DNA from: an uncultured Aquimarina sp. | GTDB taxonomy: Bacteria > Bacteroidota > Bacteroidia > Flavobacteriales > Flavobacteriaceae | Length of the DNA: 64,000 nt | Assembly (NCBI GenBank): GCA_947497175.1 | Contig: CANMFM010000008.1 | Location: 124,001-188,000 of the forward strand | Reading direction: 5' to 3' | In this document: piece by piece, positions 17,830 to 26,663 of the stretch | Numbering within the stretch: position 1 is the stretch's first letter | Layout of the letters: the number at the start of each line of letters is the position of its first letter | The notes under the pieces: generated by a model | What the model was told of the DNA's origin: nothing | The model's database searches: none | What the model saw: the letters and a program-made list of their open reading frames with translations, nothing else | Translations under genes and position numbers: made by a program

Positions 17830-19986
17830 ATGAAATTAAAACTAACCATCCTACTACTAATTGTATTTTATTCCGCATCAAGTCAAACCAATATTACCGG
17901 AAAAGTAACCGATAAAAAAGGGATCCCGATCATAGGTGCCAATGTGTATCTTGATGGCACTTATGACGGAAGTTCATCTGATGAGAAAGGAGTGTTCTCG
18001 TTTGCAACTACGGCAACCGGACAGCAAACTTTTGTTGTTTCTTTTCTCTCTTTTGAAACCTTCACTTTACAATCAGATGTTTCAGAAATGAAAAATTTGA
18101 CTATTGAATTAAAAGAAGATGTAAACTCTTTGGGTAGTGTGGTATTAAATGCCGGTTCATTTTCTGCAGGAGATAACAGTAAAGCTTCTGTTTTGACACC
18201 TCTGGATATAGTTACTACAGCAGGATCGGCAGGAGACTACATTGCAGCATTGCAAACGTTACCCGGTACTTCAAATGCAGCTGAAGATGGACGTCTGTTT
18301 GTACGTGGTGGGGACGCTAGTGAAACTAACATTTTTATTGATGGTTTACGTGTATTTCAACCGTTTTTGGCCACGACCAATAATATTCCGACAAGAGGTC
18401 GATTCTCATCTTTTCTTTTTAAAGGAACCAATTTTTCTACTGGTGGGTATTCTGCAGAGTTTGGAGATGCATTATCAAGTGTATTACAACTTAATACTAT
18501 AGACGAACCTGATCAGGAAAAAACCGATCTTCAATTTATAAATGTCGGATTAGGTGGAGGAAATACTCAAAAATGGGGTGACAATTCATTGAGTGTAAAT
18601 GCTTTTTATCTAAATCTGAAACCGTATCAAGGTATTGTAGAGCAACGCGTTAATTGGATAAGCCCTTACGAATCTTTATCCGGAGAAACCGTTTATCGCC
18701 ATAAATTTGCCAATGATGGCCTATTAAAAATTTATGGCGGTCTAAATTATGCTGATTTCGAACTTCTACAAGATGATATTAATCGTCCAGAAGGTGTCAA
18801 TTTTGGATTAAGAAACAGAAACGTATACCTAAATGCATCGTATAGAAGCGATCTCAAAAACGATTGGGATATCGTAACCGGAGCCAGTTTTGCCAACGAT
18901 TTAAACGATATCAAAATTGATGGAGCAGATATAGATGACACCAAAAATAGTGCTCACTTTAAAGTAAAACTTAGAAAAAGATTTAGCAATCAATTTAAAC
19001 TTAGTTTTGGTGCAGAGCAGTTTTTAAACACCTTTTCAGAAAAGGCTGAAATCCAAGGTATCGAAACCTTTACTACCACATATGATAACCATAGTACAGC
19101 CGCATTTACCGAAGCCAATATTTTTTTTAGCAAAAAACTGGCGATGCAGATTGGTGTTAGAGGGGTTCATAATACCTTATTAAAATATAGCAAAGTGTCA
19201 CCCAGAACATCTTTAGCCTACAAAACCTCATCAAAATCTCAAATATCACTTGCCTACGGGGATTTTTATCAAGCACCTCAACAAGAAATCTTAAAATTTA
19301 ACTCAAATCTAGAGCCTCAAAAATCATCTCATTACATCTTGAATTACCTCTATCAAAATAATGGAAGAACACTTAGAGCCGAAGGATACTATAAAACGTA
19401 TAAAAGTCTAATAAAATTTGACACAGAGATTCCAGAGTTTGATAGTAATTTCAACAATGATGGAGATGGTTATGCGGCAGGTTTAGATGTATTTTGGCGA
19501 GATAATAAATCCATAAAAAATCTGGAGTATTGGGCTAGTTATTCATATCTCGATACAGAAAGAGATTTTAGAAATTATCCCAATAGCGCCACTCCAAATT
19601 TTGCAGCCAAACATAATCTTTCTCTAGTTACAAAATATTGGATTCAGGACTGGAAATCGTTAATCAGTACTACCTACAATTTTACATCTGGAAGACCTTA
19701 CAATGACCCCAATGAAGGTGTTTTTCAAAATCAAAAAACAAGATCTTTTAATGCTGTCAATCTTAGTTGGGCATATCTGATTAGTCAACAAAAAATCCTG
19801 TATTTCTCAGTTTCAAATGTATTAGACTTTGACAACGTATTTAACTATCAATACTCAAATACTCCTGATGCTAATGGAAACTTTGCAAGACGCGCCATAC
19901 GGCCAAATGCTGATCAGTTTTTTATTCTTGGATTCTTCTGGACCATTAGCGACAATAAAACCGATAATCAATTAGACAATTTATAA
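17830..19986 (+). CDS. TonB-dependent receptor with carboxypeptidase-like regulatory domain
   Basis: This 718-residue outer-membrane receptor has a signal peptide (about 1-18, ending SSQ), a carboxypeptidase-D-like regulatory domain (about 20-105, with GKVTDKKGIPIIGANVYLDG), a plug domain (about 115-215, with GRLFVRGGDASETNIFIDGL) and a beta-barrel to the C-terminus. Such receptors import a ligand across the outer membrane with TonB energy. It is not accompanied by a SusD-like gene, so a glycan role is not indicated. DUF2141 and TPR-like periplasmic proteins and a LytS/LytTR cassette follow in the same direction with small gaps. Confidence 0.9.
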   Translation: MKLKLTILLLIVFYSASSQTNITGKVTDKKGIPIIGANVYLDGTYDGSSSDEKGVFSFATTATGQQTFVVSFLSFETFTLQSDVSEMKNLTIELKEDVNSLGSVVLNAGSFSAGDNSKASVLTPLDIVTTAGSAGDYIAALQTLPGTSNAAEDGRLFVRGGDASETNIFIDGLRVFQPFLATTNNIPTRGRFSSFLFKGTNFSTGGYSAEFGDALSSVLQLNTIDEPDQEKTDLQFINVGLGGGNTQKWGDNSLSVNAFYLNLKPYQGIVEQRVNWISPYESLSGETVYRHKFANDGLLKIYGGLNYADFELLQDDINRPEGVNFGLRNRNVYLNASYRSDLKNDWDIVTGASFANDLNDIKIDGADIDDTKNSAHFKVKLRKRFSNQFKLSFGAEQFLNTFSEKAEIQGIETFTTTYDNHSTAAFTEANIFFSKKLAMQIGVRGVHNTLLKYSKVSPRTSLAYKTSSKSQISLAYGDFYQAPQQEILKFNSNLEPQKSSHYILNYLYQNNGRTLRAEGYYKTYKSLIKFDTEIPEFDSNFNNDGDGYAAGLDVFWRDNKSIKNLEYWASYSYLDTERDFRNYPNSATPNFAAKHNLSLVTKYWIQDWKSLISTTYNFTSGRPYNDPNEGVFQNQKTRSFNAVNLSWAYLISQQKILYFSVSNVLDFDNVFNYQYSNTPDANGNFARRAIRPNADQFFILGFFWTISDNKTDNQLDNL

Positions 19987-20004
19987 TCTTTAAAATTAAC
20001 AAGT

Positions 20005-20424
20005 ATGAAAACTCTATTTTTTACATTAATCGTATTACTATTATTCTCGACATCAGGATTTTCTCAGAACTCTGACCTATCAATTGATGTCATTGTTGAT
20101 CGTATAAAATCAGATCGCGGAACCATAAAAATTGGTTTATATTCTAGCAAAGAAAATTTCTTAAAGAGCCCTATAAAATCAATTAGTGTTACGGCAAAAA
20201 AAGAAGGTGTAAAAGTGACTTTTAACAATATTAAAGAAGGAGAATATGCAATCTCATTATATCATGATGAAGATGATAATAACAAACTAAATACATTTTT
20301 TAAAATCCCAACAGAGCCCTACGGAACGAGCAATAATGCAAAGGGACAGTTTGGGCCACCAAATTGGGAAGATGCCAAATTTAAAGTTTCCGGAACAAAC
20401 GAAACACAACACATTACTTTGTAA
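20005..20424 (+). CDS. DUF2141 domain secreted protein
   Basis: This 139-residue protein has a signal peptide (about 1-20, ending GFSQ) and one DUF2141 beta-sandwich domain (about 25-139). Family features are GTIKIGLYSSKENFL, the YAISLYHDEDDNNKLNT block and EPYGTSNNAKGQFGPPNWEDA with an amidated-looking C-terminus. The function of DUF2141 is unknown. It starts 18 bases after the TonB-dependent receptor, so the two are probably co-transcribed. A second copy lies at 33785-34216. Confidence 0.85.
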   Translation: MKTLFFTLIVLLLFSTSGFSQNSDLSIDVIVDRIKSDRGTIKIGLYSSKENFLKSPIKSISVTAKKEGVKVTFNNIKEGEYAISLYHDEDDNNKLNTFFKIPTEPYGTSNNAKGQFGPPNWEDAKFKVSGTNETQHITL

Positions 20425-20532
20425 AAAAGAAAATACAGTTCATCCATAAAAAATTACAATTGGGCCAGAAACCTTATTATAAGATGTATATCCTATCGAT
20501 ATTTATCCTGTACACCAAAAAACACAAAAATT

Positions 20533-21153
20533 ATGAAAACAATCCTGATTATACTAATGCTTTTTACAGCCACTATCATCAATGCACAAGCTGCTTATGA
20601 AAAAGGAATGACCAAAGCTTTTGAACTTTGGGAGAATAATAAACAAGACGAGGCTATTAATTTTTTTGAACGTATTGCCAAAGCAGAAAAAGAAAATTGG
20701 CTTCCGTATTATTATGCTGCTCAAGTTCATATCACAATGACTTTTGGGTTAAAAGATGCAGAAGAAATCGAATCCAGGTTAAAAAAGGCCCAGGATTTTC
20801 TTAATGAAGCTAAAACGTTCTCTCAAAACAATGCCGAAATCCTAATTATGGAAGCAATGCTCAATACGGCGTATGTAGCATACAACCCTTCTATATATGG
20901 CCCTACTCTTTCTGCAAAAGTTGAAGAACTTTATCAGAAAGCAAAAAGCATAGAACCCCAAAATCCAAGAGCGACCTTATATCATGCTGAGTGGAAAATG
21001 GGAAGTGCAAAATTCTGGGGTAAAGACCCAAAAGCCTTTTGTCCTGAAATAGAAAAAGCTATCTTGTACTTTGAAAAAGAAACACAAGACACCCCCTTTT
21101 ATCCTCAATGGGGAAAGGATCAGGTAAAAAGGGTTCAACAAAATTGTGAATAA
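20533..21153 (+). CDS. secreted TPR-like helical protein
   Basis: I recognise no named family. The 206-residue protein has a signal peptide (about 1-19, ending INAQ) and is otherwise made of paired helices that look like tetratricopeptide repeats: KAFELWENNKQDEAINFFER (about 27-46), KDAEEIESRLKKAQDFLNEA and SAKVEELYQKAKSIEPQNPR. It ends with FYPQWGKDQVKRVQQNCE. It should be periplasmic and may hold proteins together. It lies between the DUF2141 gene and the LytS-like kinase gene, in the same direction. Confidence 0.75.
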   Translation: MKTILIILMLFTATIINAQAAYEKGMTKAFELWENNKQDEAINFFERIAKAEKENWLPYYYAAQVHITMTFGLKDAEEIESRLKKAQDFLNEAKTFSQNNAEILIMEAMLNTAYVAYNPSIYGPTLSAKVEELYQKAKSIEPQNPRATLYHAEWKMGSAKFWGKDPKAFCPEIEKAILYFEKETQDTPFYPQWGKDQVKRVQQNCE

Positions 21154-21184
21154 TAAGTTGTATCCATAAAAACAACGAAAACAC

Positions 21185-22546
21185 ATGTTCGATTTACGAA
21201 AAATATTAAAAATAAGTATCATCCTCGCGGTATGTATAGAGTTGATTATCATCATCTTTGGTACAGGAGGCCCACTAAGCTATAAAAGTGTATTAGAAAA
21301 CACCATTATACAATTTATGTTTGCCTTTCCACTAACATTGGTAAATGCTTATTTTGCTGATTTTATAAGTAAATTTTACACATGGGAGAAACAACCTCAG
21401 AAACGATTATGGTTTGGAGCTATTGGTGCGATTATCGTAACCATGATCACGATAATAATTGTGCGCTTAGGACTTGTCGTTGGGTACTACGGAAAACCAT
21501 TGGACCAATTTATACAAGAAGAAAAACTAAGTTATTATCTGAGTGGGTTTGTGATCACTTTAATCGTAACGCTGTTTTTCCATGCGTTCTTTTTCTTTAA
21601 AGAATTACAAAAACAAAAAATAACAGAACAAAAAATTATTGCCGGTACGGCTTCAGCAAAGTTTGCCGCCTTAAAAAATCAACTCGATCCGCATTTTTTG
21701 TTTAATAGCCTTAACGTTTTGACTTCTCTTATTGATGAAAATCCAAAGATGGCTCAGAAATTTACGACCTCCCTATCTAAGGTATATAGATATGTATTGG
21801 AACAAAAAGATAAAGAATTAGTCACTGTAGATGAAGAACTGGCATTTGCTAAAACCTACATGACGTTGCTACAATTGCGGTTTGAGGATAGCATCATTTT
21901 TGAGATGCCTCAAAAAGCAATCAATCCAGAAGCAAAAGTAGTGCCGCTTTCACTTCAGATTTTATTAGAAAACACAATAAAACACAATGTAGTAATGTCT
22001 ACAAAACCATTGCATATTAAAATATATGAAAAAGACAATTTTTTAATCGTTGAGAACAATCTTCAGCCCAAAGAAGTTATAAAACAAAGTAGTGGTGTTG
22101 GTTTAGGAAACGTACAACAGCGTTATGCATTATTGACTAAAAGAAAATTCTCGGTGTATAAAACCAATGATGCTTTTATCGCAGAACTTCCTATTCTTAC
22201 AAGAAAAATAAAATTTGAAGCTACTGAAGCTCTGAACGCCAGAGAGCATATTGAAGAAGAAAAAGGTTTGAAATACGAGCGGGCAAAAGAACAAGTAAAA
22301 AAAATAAAAGATTTTTATGGTAATCTTACTGCCTACTGCATTGTTATCCCATTCTTGGCTTTTGTAAATTATCAAACTAATGAATTTACGTTTCCTTGGT
22401 TTTTATTTGCAATGGGAGGTTGGGGCATTGGTATAATTTTTCATTACATGGAAGCTTTTGACCACCATCCTTTTTTGGGAAAAGACTGGGAAAAAAAGAA
22501 GATCAAAAAGTACATGAGAGAATCAAAAAGCAAAAATTATGATTAA
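21185..22546 (+). CDS. LytS/YehU-type sensor histidine kinase with C-terminal 2TM domain
   Basis: This 453-residue membrane kinase has four N-terminal hydrophobic segments (about 8-30, 38-60, 75-105, 117-138), then a His_kinase domain with the phospho-acceptor segment KNQLDPHFLFNSLN (about 162-176) and an ATPase part with NTIKHN and GVGLGNVQQRY (about 265-320). Residues about 355-445 form a 2TM domain ending GKDWEKKKIKKYM. Such kinases act on LytTR regulators, and one follows at 23339. The appended 2TM domain resembles the next two genes. The next gene starts inside its last codons, so the genes are an operon. Confidence 0.88.
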   Translation: MFDLRKILKISIILAVCIELIIIIFGTGGPLSYKSVLENTIIQFMFAFPLTLVNAYFADFISKFYTWEKQPQKRLWFGAIGAIIVTMITIIIVRLGLVVGYYGKPLDQFIQEEKLSYYLSGFVITLIVTLFFHAFFFFKELQKQKITEQKIIAGTASAKFAALKNQLDPHFLFNSLNVLTSLIDENPKMAQKFTTSLSKVYRYVLEQKDKELVTVDEELAFAKTYMTLLQLRFEDSIIFEMPQKAINPEAKVVPLSLQILLENTIKHNVVMSTKPLHIKIYEKDNFLIVENNLQPKEVIKQSSGVGLGNVQQRYALLTKRKFSVYKTNDAFIAELPILTRKIKFEATEALNAREHIEEEKGLKYERAKEQVKKIKDFYGNLTAYCIVIPFLAFVNYQTNEFTFPWFLFAMGGWGIGIIFHYMEAFDHHPFLGKDWEKKKIKKYMRESKSKNYD

Positions 22547-22895
22547 CAATAATGTAAAGCAAGAACGCTATTATAAAGCAAAAAAGCGAGTAGAAAAAGA
22601 AAAGGGATTTTATGGTCATTTTACGGTATATATAGTAATAAACATTGCCATTATCATTATACATAGATTAGTATATCTCAATTTAGATACAATCAACCCT
22701 AACCATGATTTTATCCAGTGGCTTAATTGGAATTTGATAATAACGCCGGTATTATGGGGTATAGGTTTAGTATTTCACGGAGTCTGTGTTTTCAAAAAAA
22801 ACCTTTCCTTCTTTAAATGGTTTAAGCATTCAGTTTTTAGTAAAGAATGGGAGGAAAATAAAATTAAAGAACTTATAGATAAAGACGATTTTTAA
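22539..22895 (+). CDS. 2TM domain-containing membrane protein
   Basis: This 118-residue protein has the 2TM family plan: a charged N-terminal helix (ERYYKAKKRVEKEKGFYGH), two hydrophobic helices (about 25-45 and 65-88) and a charged end (KEWEENKIKELIDKDDF). The segment WGIGLVFHGV is close to WGIGIIFHYM of the kinase C-terminus and WGIGIVFHAI of the next gene. It overlaps the kinase gene by 8 bases and precedes a second 2TM gene by 14 bases. Its role is unknown; binding to the kinase through the like domain is a reasonable guess. Confidence 0.85.
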   Translation: MINNNVKQERYYKAKKRVEKEKGFYGHFTVYIVINIAIIIIHRLVYLNLDTINPNHDFIQWLNWNLIITPVLWGIGLVFHGVCVFKKNLSFFKWFKHSVFSKEWEENKIKELIDKDDF

Positions 22896-22909
22896 AAAAA
22901 TAAATAATT

Positions 22910-23218
22910 ATGAGAAATTTTGAAGAACAAAAACGATATGAGCGTGCAAAAGAGCGCGTTGAAGAATTAAAAAAGTTTTACAATAACCTTTTATCTTATC
23001 TTGTGGTTATCGGATTTTTGGCAGGACTAAATTATTATCAAAATGAATGGAGCTATGCCTGGTTTTTATGGGCAGCCTTTGGTTGGGGAATCGGTATTGT
23101 TTTTCATGCAATTAAAGCCTATAGAGTGAATCCCATGTTTGATAAAGATTGGGAAGAACGTAAAATCAGAAAATATATGGACGAAGAGCAAGATGATCAA
23201 AAACAACTATGGGAATAG
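22910..23218 (+). CDS. 2TM domain-containing membrane protein
   Basis: This 102-residue protein is a second stand-alone 2TM protein: an amphipathic start (EEQKRYERAKERVEELKKFY), two hydrophobic helices (about 27-45 and 50-70), and KDWEERKIRKYMDEEQ at the end. It is closer to the 2TM part of the kinase than to its immediate neighbour: both share NYQ(T)NE..., a WFL aromatic stretch and KYM. This suggests local duplication. It lies in the kinase operon, before the LytTR regulator. Confidence 0.85.
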   Translation: MRNFEEQKRYERAKERVEELKKFYNNLLSYLVVIGFLAGLNYYQNEWSYAWFLWAAFGWGIGIVFHAIKAYRVNPMFDKDWEERKIRKYMDEEQDDQKQLWE

Positions 23219-23338
23219 ATCATCTATCAATGAGTTAATGATATTTTACAGGTATTATCAACCACAAGAAAAAAATTTCATGTACAACTATTCAAATTTA
23301 TTTTATCCCTACATCATTTTAGCATTAAATTCTTATCC

Positions 23339-24094
23339 ATGAATATCATCATCATCGAAGACGAAAAACCTGCAGCTAGACGTCTAAACAGGATGTTAGC
23401 CGACTTAAATTTAACTGTAAGCACTATGCTACATTCTGTACAAGAATCAATAGAATGGTTTAGCACCAATGAGCATCCAGATTTAATTTTTCTGGATATT
23501 CAACTAAGTGATGGACTATCTTTTGAAATTTTTGATACCGTCACTATCAAGAGTTCGATCATTTTTACTACAGCGTACGATGAATATGCGTTAAAAGCGT
23601 TTAAATTAAATAGTATTGACTATCTACTTAAACCCATAGATGATGATGAGTTAGAAACTGCTATCAATAAATACAAAGAGCAGGTTCCTAAAAAACAACA
23701 ATTGCAAGTAGACTTCGAGGATATTAAAAAATTGTTGGTCAACCCTATGGATCGTGTCTACAAAAAACGTTTTACAGCTCGGGTCGGACAGCATCTTAAG
23801 ATATTCCCAGTTGAAGAAATAGAATGCTTTTATTCAGAAAATAAGGGGACATATTTACATACGACCGATAATAGAAATTATTTGATAGACACCACTCTTG
23901 AAGCTCTTGAAGATGAGTTAAATCCGCAACAATTCTTTCGTATAAGTAGAAAGTTTTATATTAATATTAATGCTATTAAAGACATTATATCCTATACAAA
24001 TTCAAGACTTCAGATCAAACTTCATCATTTTAGTGAACAAGAAGTTATTGTAGCAAGAGAACGAGTAAAAGATTTTAAAGCCTGGTTAGAGTAA
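23339..24094 (+). CDS. LytTR-family response regulator
   Basis: This 251-residue response regulator has a receiver domain (about 1-115) with acidic pocket IIEDEKPAA, phospho-acceptor Asp in LIFLDIQLSDG (about residue 53) and Lys in YLLKPI (about 101). The LytTR DNA-binding domain covers about 145-250 (FTARVGQHLKIFPVEEIEC). It lies 120 bases after the second 2TM gene and is the expected partner of the LytS-like kinase at 21185. Target promoters cannot be read from this sequence. Confidence 0.92.
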   Translation: MNIIIIEDEKPAARRLNRMLADLNLTVSTMLHSVQESIEWFSTNEHPDLIFLDIQLSDGLSFEIFDTVTIKSSIIFTTAYDEYALKAFKLNSIDYLLKPIDDDELETAINKYKEQVPKKQQLQVDFEDIKKLLVNPMDRVYKKRFTARVGQHLKIFPVEEIECFYSENKGTYLHTTDNRNYLIDTTLEALEDELNPQQFFRISRKFYININAIKDIISYTNSRLQIKLHHFSEQEVIVARERVKDFKAWLE

Positions 24095-24186
24095 AGTATT
24101 TTTGTGCAAGCCACTTCATCGATTAAATAGTGTATTGATTTAGCAGATTGGCCTTAGAGTGTTTAAAGCTCAATTATCGAGTACTA

Positions 24187-24990
24187 TTAATACTCCCACT
24201 GTCTCTTTTTATTTAATTCTTCTTCAGCTTCCAGTTCTTCTTGAGGGATAACTTTAAGAAAAGAGGGATGTTGCTCAATAGCATATTCTAATTTTTCTAC
24301 AATATCATCTATAGAATCATTTTCATAGTCAATATCCAGAGCTGGTTTGATTACCATCGACTGTAAAATCCCCTTCTTTTTTATTACTACTCCTTTTTTA
24401 TCAAAAGATCTTCTGAATCCATCAATTACGATAGGAATTACAATAGGCTTATATTGTCTGATAATATGTGCAGTCCCTTTTCTGATGGGCTTAAAGGGTT
24501 TTGTTGTTCCTTGCGGAAAAGTAATCACCCAGCCATCTTCTAAAGCTCTTGAAATATTAGTAATATCACTCATTTTAACCTGGCGGTTAACATCTTTGCC
24601 TTTTTCTCTCCATGTGCGTTCGACGGTTATTGCTCCTGCATATGCCAAAATCCTGGCTAAAAGTCCAGCCTGCATGGTTTCTTTTGCCGCAACATAATAT
24701 AGATTCATTTTTGGTTGCCACAAGTACCCGACGTTTTTGATAGAGTCGGTACGGCCACTCAAACTAGCGTTAAAAACATGGAACATTGCTACCACATCGG
24801 CAAAATAGGTTTGATGATTCGAAACAAATAAAACTCCATTATCCGGAAGATCCTTAAAAATTTCACTTCCTTCTATTTTCAATTCATTAAAACCCCGGTA
24901 GCGTCTATGAGTCATAGCACCCATAATGCGAATGAGCCATTTTTTTAAAAATAATATATGACCAAAAGGATTTCTTTTGAACAATCCCAT
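24187..24990 (-). CDS. 1-acyl-sn-glycerol-3-phosphate acyltransferase-like protein
   Basis: This 267-residue enzyme belongs to the PlsC-type acyltransferases, which add an acyl chain to lysophosphatidate or related acceptors at the inner membrane. The catalytic HxxxxD motif is NHQTYFAD (about residues 57-64). The glycine-rich acceptor motif appears as FPQGTTKP (about 157-164), where most members have FPEGT. Later blocks include KPIVIPIVIDGFRRSF. It is a single gene whose upstream region holds no strong promoter. Given the Glu-to-Gln change, its exact acyl acceptor is uncertain. Confidence 0.82.
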   Translation of the reverse strand: MGLFKRNPFGHILFLKKWLIRIMGAMTHRRYRGFNELKIEGSEIFKDLPDNGVLFVSNHQTYFADVVAMFHVFNASLSGRTDSIKNVGYLWQPKMNLYYVAAKETMQAGLLARILAYAGAITVERTWREKGKDVNRQVKMSDITNISRALEDGWVITFPQGTTKPFKPIRKGTAHIIRQYKPIVIPIVIDGFRRSFDKKGVVIKKKGILQSMVIKPALDIDYENDSIDDIVEKLEYAIEQHPSFLKVIPQEELEAEEELNKKRQWEY

Positions 24991-25161
24991 AAATACAATC
25001 TATTTTAATACGTTATTTAGCTTCAGTTTATACTATTTGCACTAGTTCTTATGTAATCATATGATTTTCAATGAAATTACTAACAAAAGATTAAAAAACC
25101 GATATATTCTTCGATAAATTCTTGTGAAAATTTCGAAAAGACAAGTTCCAAATATACAAAA

Positions 25162-25806
25162 TCATCCCTCTTTAAAAACTTTTATGAACATTTTGAGTTC
25201 ACTAAGCATCATCGCTGTAGCACCCCAAACTACATAACCATTTAATTTAAAGGATGGTACTTCAATATTTTCTGCATATGATGTAGATAATTTTTGCGAA
25301 GAAACATTTGTGTCATCAAGCAGATCATGCAATGGAACTTCAATAATTTGGGCAACTTCTTCTTTTTGTAGTATAAAATCAGGTTTTTTATTGGTGAACC
25401 CCAAAAAAGGATGGACCCAGAAATTTGAAGGAGGAATATATACTTTGGTCAGAGTTTTTATTACTTCAACGGTAGTAGCCTGTACTCCTATTTCTTCCTG
25501 CGTTTCACGCAATGCCGTATGTGTAAAATTCAAATCTTGCATTTCAACTTTACCGCCGGGTAACGCAATTTGGCCAGAGTGCACTCCTTCGTATTCCGGA
25601 CGTAAAATCAGAGCAATATATGTTTTACCCTCTCTGGGGTAAAAAAGCATCATTACTGCAGCATTTCTTGGGTTTCTATCTTCTATTTGTATTCTATTTA
25701 ACTCTTTTACTCGCATTTCGGGAGCCATAATAAAGTGTGAAGATTCTCCCGGTACTGACATTTTCTTTATTTTTGGAATTAAATTTTTAAATGTTTCAAA
25801 TGTCAT
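25162..25806 (-). CDS. Nudix hydrolase, probable CoA pyrophosphatase
   Basis: This 214-residue protein has a full Nudix box at about residues 83-105: GGKVEMQDLNFTHTA followed by LRETQEEIGV, with the catalytic glutamates in REtqEE. The region before it (GVHSGQIALPGG) and size match the NudL/YeaB group, which cleaves coenzyme A to phosphopantetheine and adenosine bisphosphate. Its start codon overlaps the start region of the divergent cyclophilin gene. A later Met (16) is possible. Confidence 0.88.
   Translation of the reverse strand: MTFETFKNLIPKIKKMSVPGESSHFIMAPEMRVKELNRIQIEDRNPRNAAVMMLFYPREGKTYIALILRPEYEGVHSGQIALPGGKVEMQDLNFTHTALRETQEEIGVQATTVEVIKTLTKVYIPPSNFWVHPFLGFTNKKPDFILQKEEVAQIIEVPLHDLLDDTNVSSQKLSTSYAENIEVPSFKLNGYVVWGATAMMLSELKMFIKVFKEG
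25768..25775 (+). promoter_or_regulatory. -7 promoter element of the cyclophilin gene
   Basis: TATTTTTG matches TAnnTTTG and lies 15 bases before the first possible start codon of the cyclophilin gene, inside the Nudix coding sequence. No convincing -33 TTG is seen. Confidence 0.45.
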
Positions 25807-26549
25807 TTACCAAATCAATTTTAACTTTTTGCACTTGTATTCTTTTTTTTAGTAACTGTGAAGATACACATTCTAAAAAAAATAAACCGAATACAAAAAA
25901 ATCTCATGTAACCATTGACACCGTTTCTAAAAAAGATCAGCGCAAAAAAGATACTCTTGACAGTAGTGTTTCTAAAGAAAAAGAAACAGATGAAGAACCT
26001 TTTAAGTTAACCAATGAAAATCTTAGGGAATTCTTGATCGATTATGGAAAAGAAAACCCAGAGACCTTAGTTAGAATTAAAACAAAATATGGTGATATCG
26101 ATATTAAACTTTATACCGAAACCCCCATTCATAGGGCCAATTTTATCTATTTAGTAAAACAAAAGTATTTTGATGAAACATTTTTTTATCGTGTTGCTAA
26201 AGGATTTGTGATTCAAGGAGGAAATAGTGATCGTCAACAGATGGCCGTAATGCGTTTTGAAATTGGTGAATATACCATCCCACAAGAGCCTATAAAAGGA
26301 TTAAAACATGTTAGAGGTGCCGTAGCATTATCAAAACAATGGGTGGACAATCCTTCTAACCGTTCTACGCCATATGAGTTTTTTATTGTAATCGCTAAAA
26401 ATGGAGCACATCATCTTGATGGAGAACACACCATTTTTGGAAAAGTCGTAAAGGGCATGCAAGTAGCTGATAAAATATCGAACGTACCGGTAGATGGAAG
26501 CGAATGGCCCAAACAAAACATTTTTATTAAGGCCGAAGTGATTAAATAG
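25791..26549 (+). CDS. cyclophilin-type peptidyl-prolyl isomerase, lipoprotein
   Basis: This 252-residue protein is a probable lipoprotein: a hydrophobic signal ends at LFFSNC, then a Lys/Asp-rich linker (about 25-75) leads to a cyclophilin domain (about 95-250). The domain shows TPIHRANFIYLVKQKYFDET, FYRVAKGFVIQGGNSD and a C-terminal VVKGMQVADKIS block. Such enzymes turn X-Pro bonds and assist folding of exported proteins. The start could be Met1 (25791) or Met4 (25800); the second gives a cleaner signal peptide. The 5' end overlaps the divergent Nudix gene by 7-16 bases. Confidence 0.9.
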   Translation: MFQMSFTKSILTFCTCILFFSNCEDTHSKKNKPNTKKSHVTIDTVSKKDQRKKDTLDSSVSKEKETDEEPFKLTNENLREFLIDYGKENPETLVRIKTKYGDIDIKLYTETPIHRANFIYLVKQKYFDETFFYRVAKGFVIQGGNSDRQQMAVMRFEIGEYTIPQEPIKGLKHVRGAVALSKQWVDNPSNRSTPYEFFIVIAKNGAHHLDGEHTIFGKVVKGMQVADKISNVPVDGSEWPKQNIFIKAEVIK

Positions 26550-26663
26550 TCAACACATAAAACACTGTATCCAATTATACGTGTAAATACCGAACTTTTT
26601 TATTCAATTTAACTTAAAAAAACTACCGAACACATTCTTCGATCCAACACTATATACTCTAAA

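Noticed and set aside
17830..24094. Polysaccharide utilisation locus
   Set aside because: A TonB receptor is present, but there is no SusD-like lipoprotein and no glycoside hydrolase or lyase.
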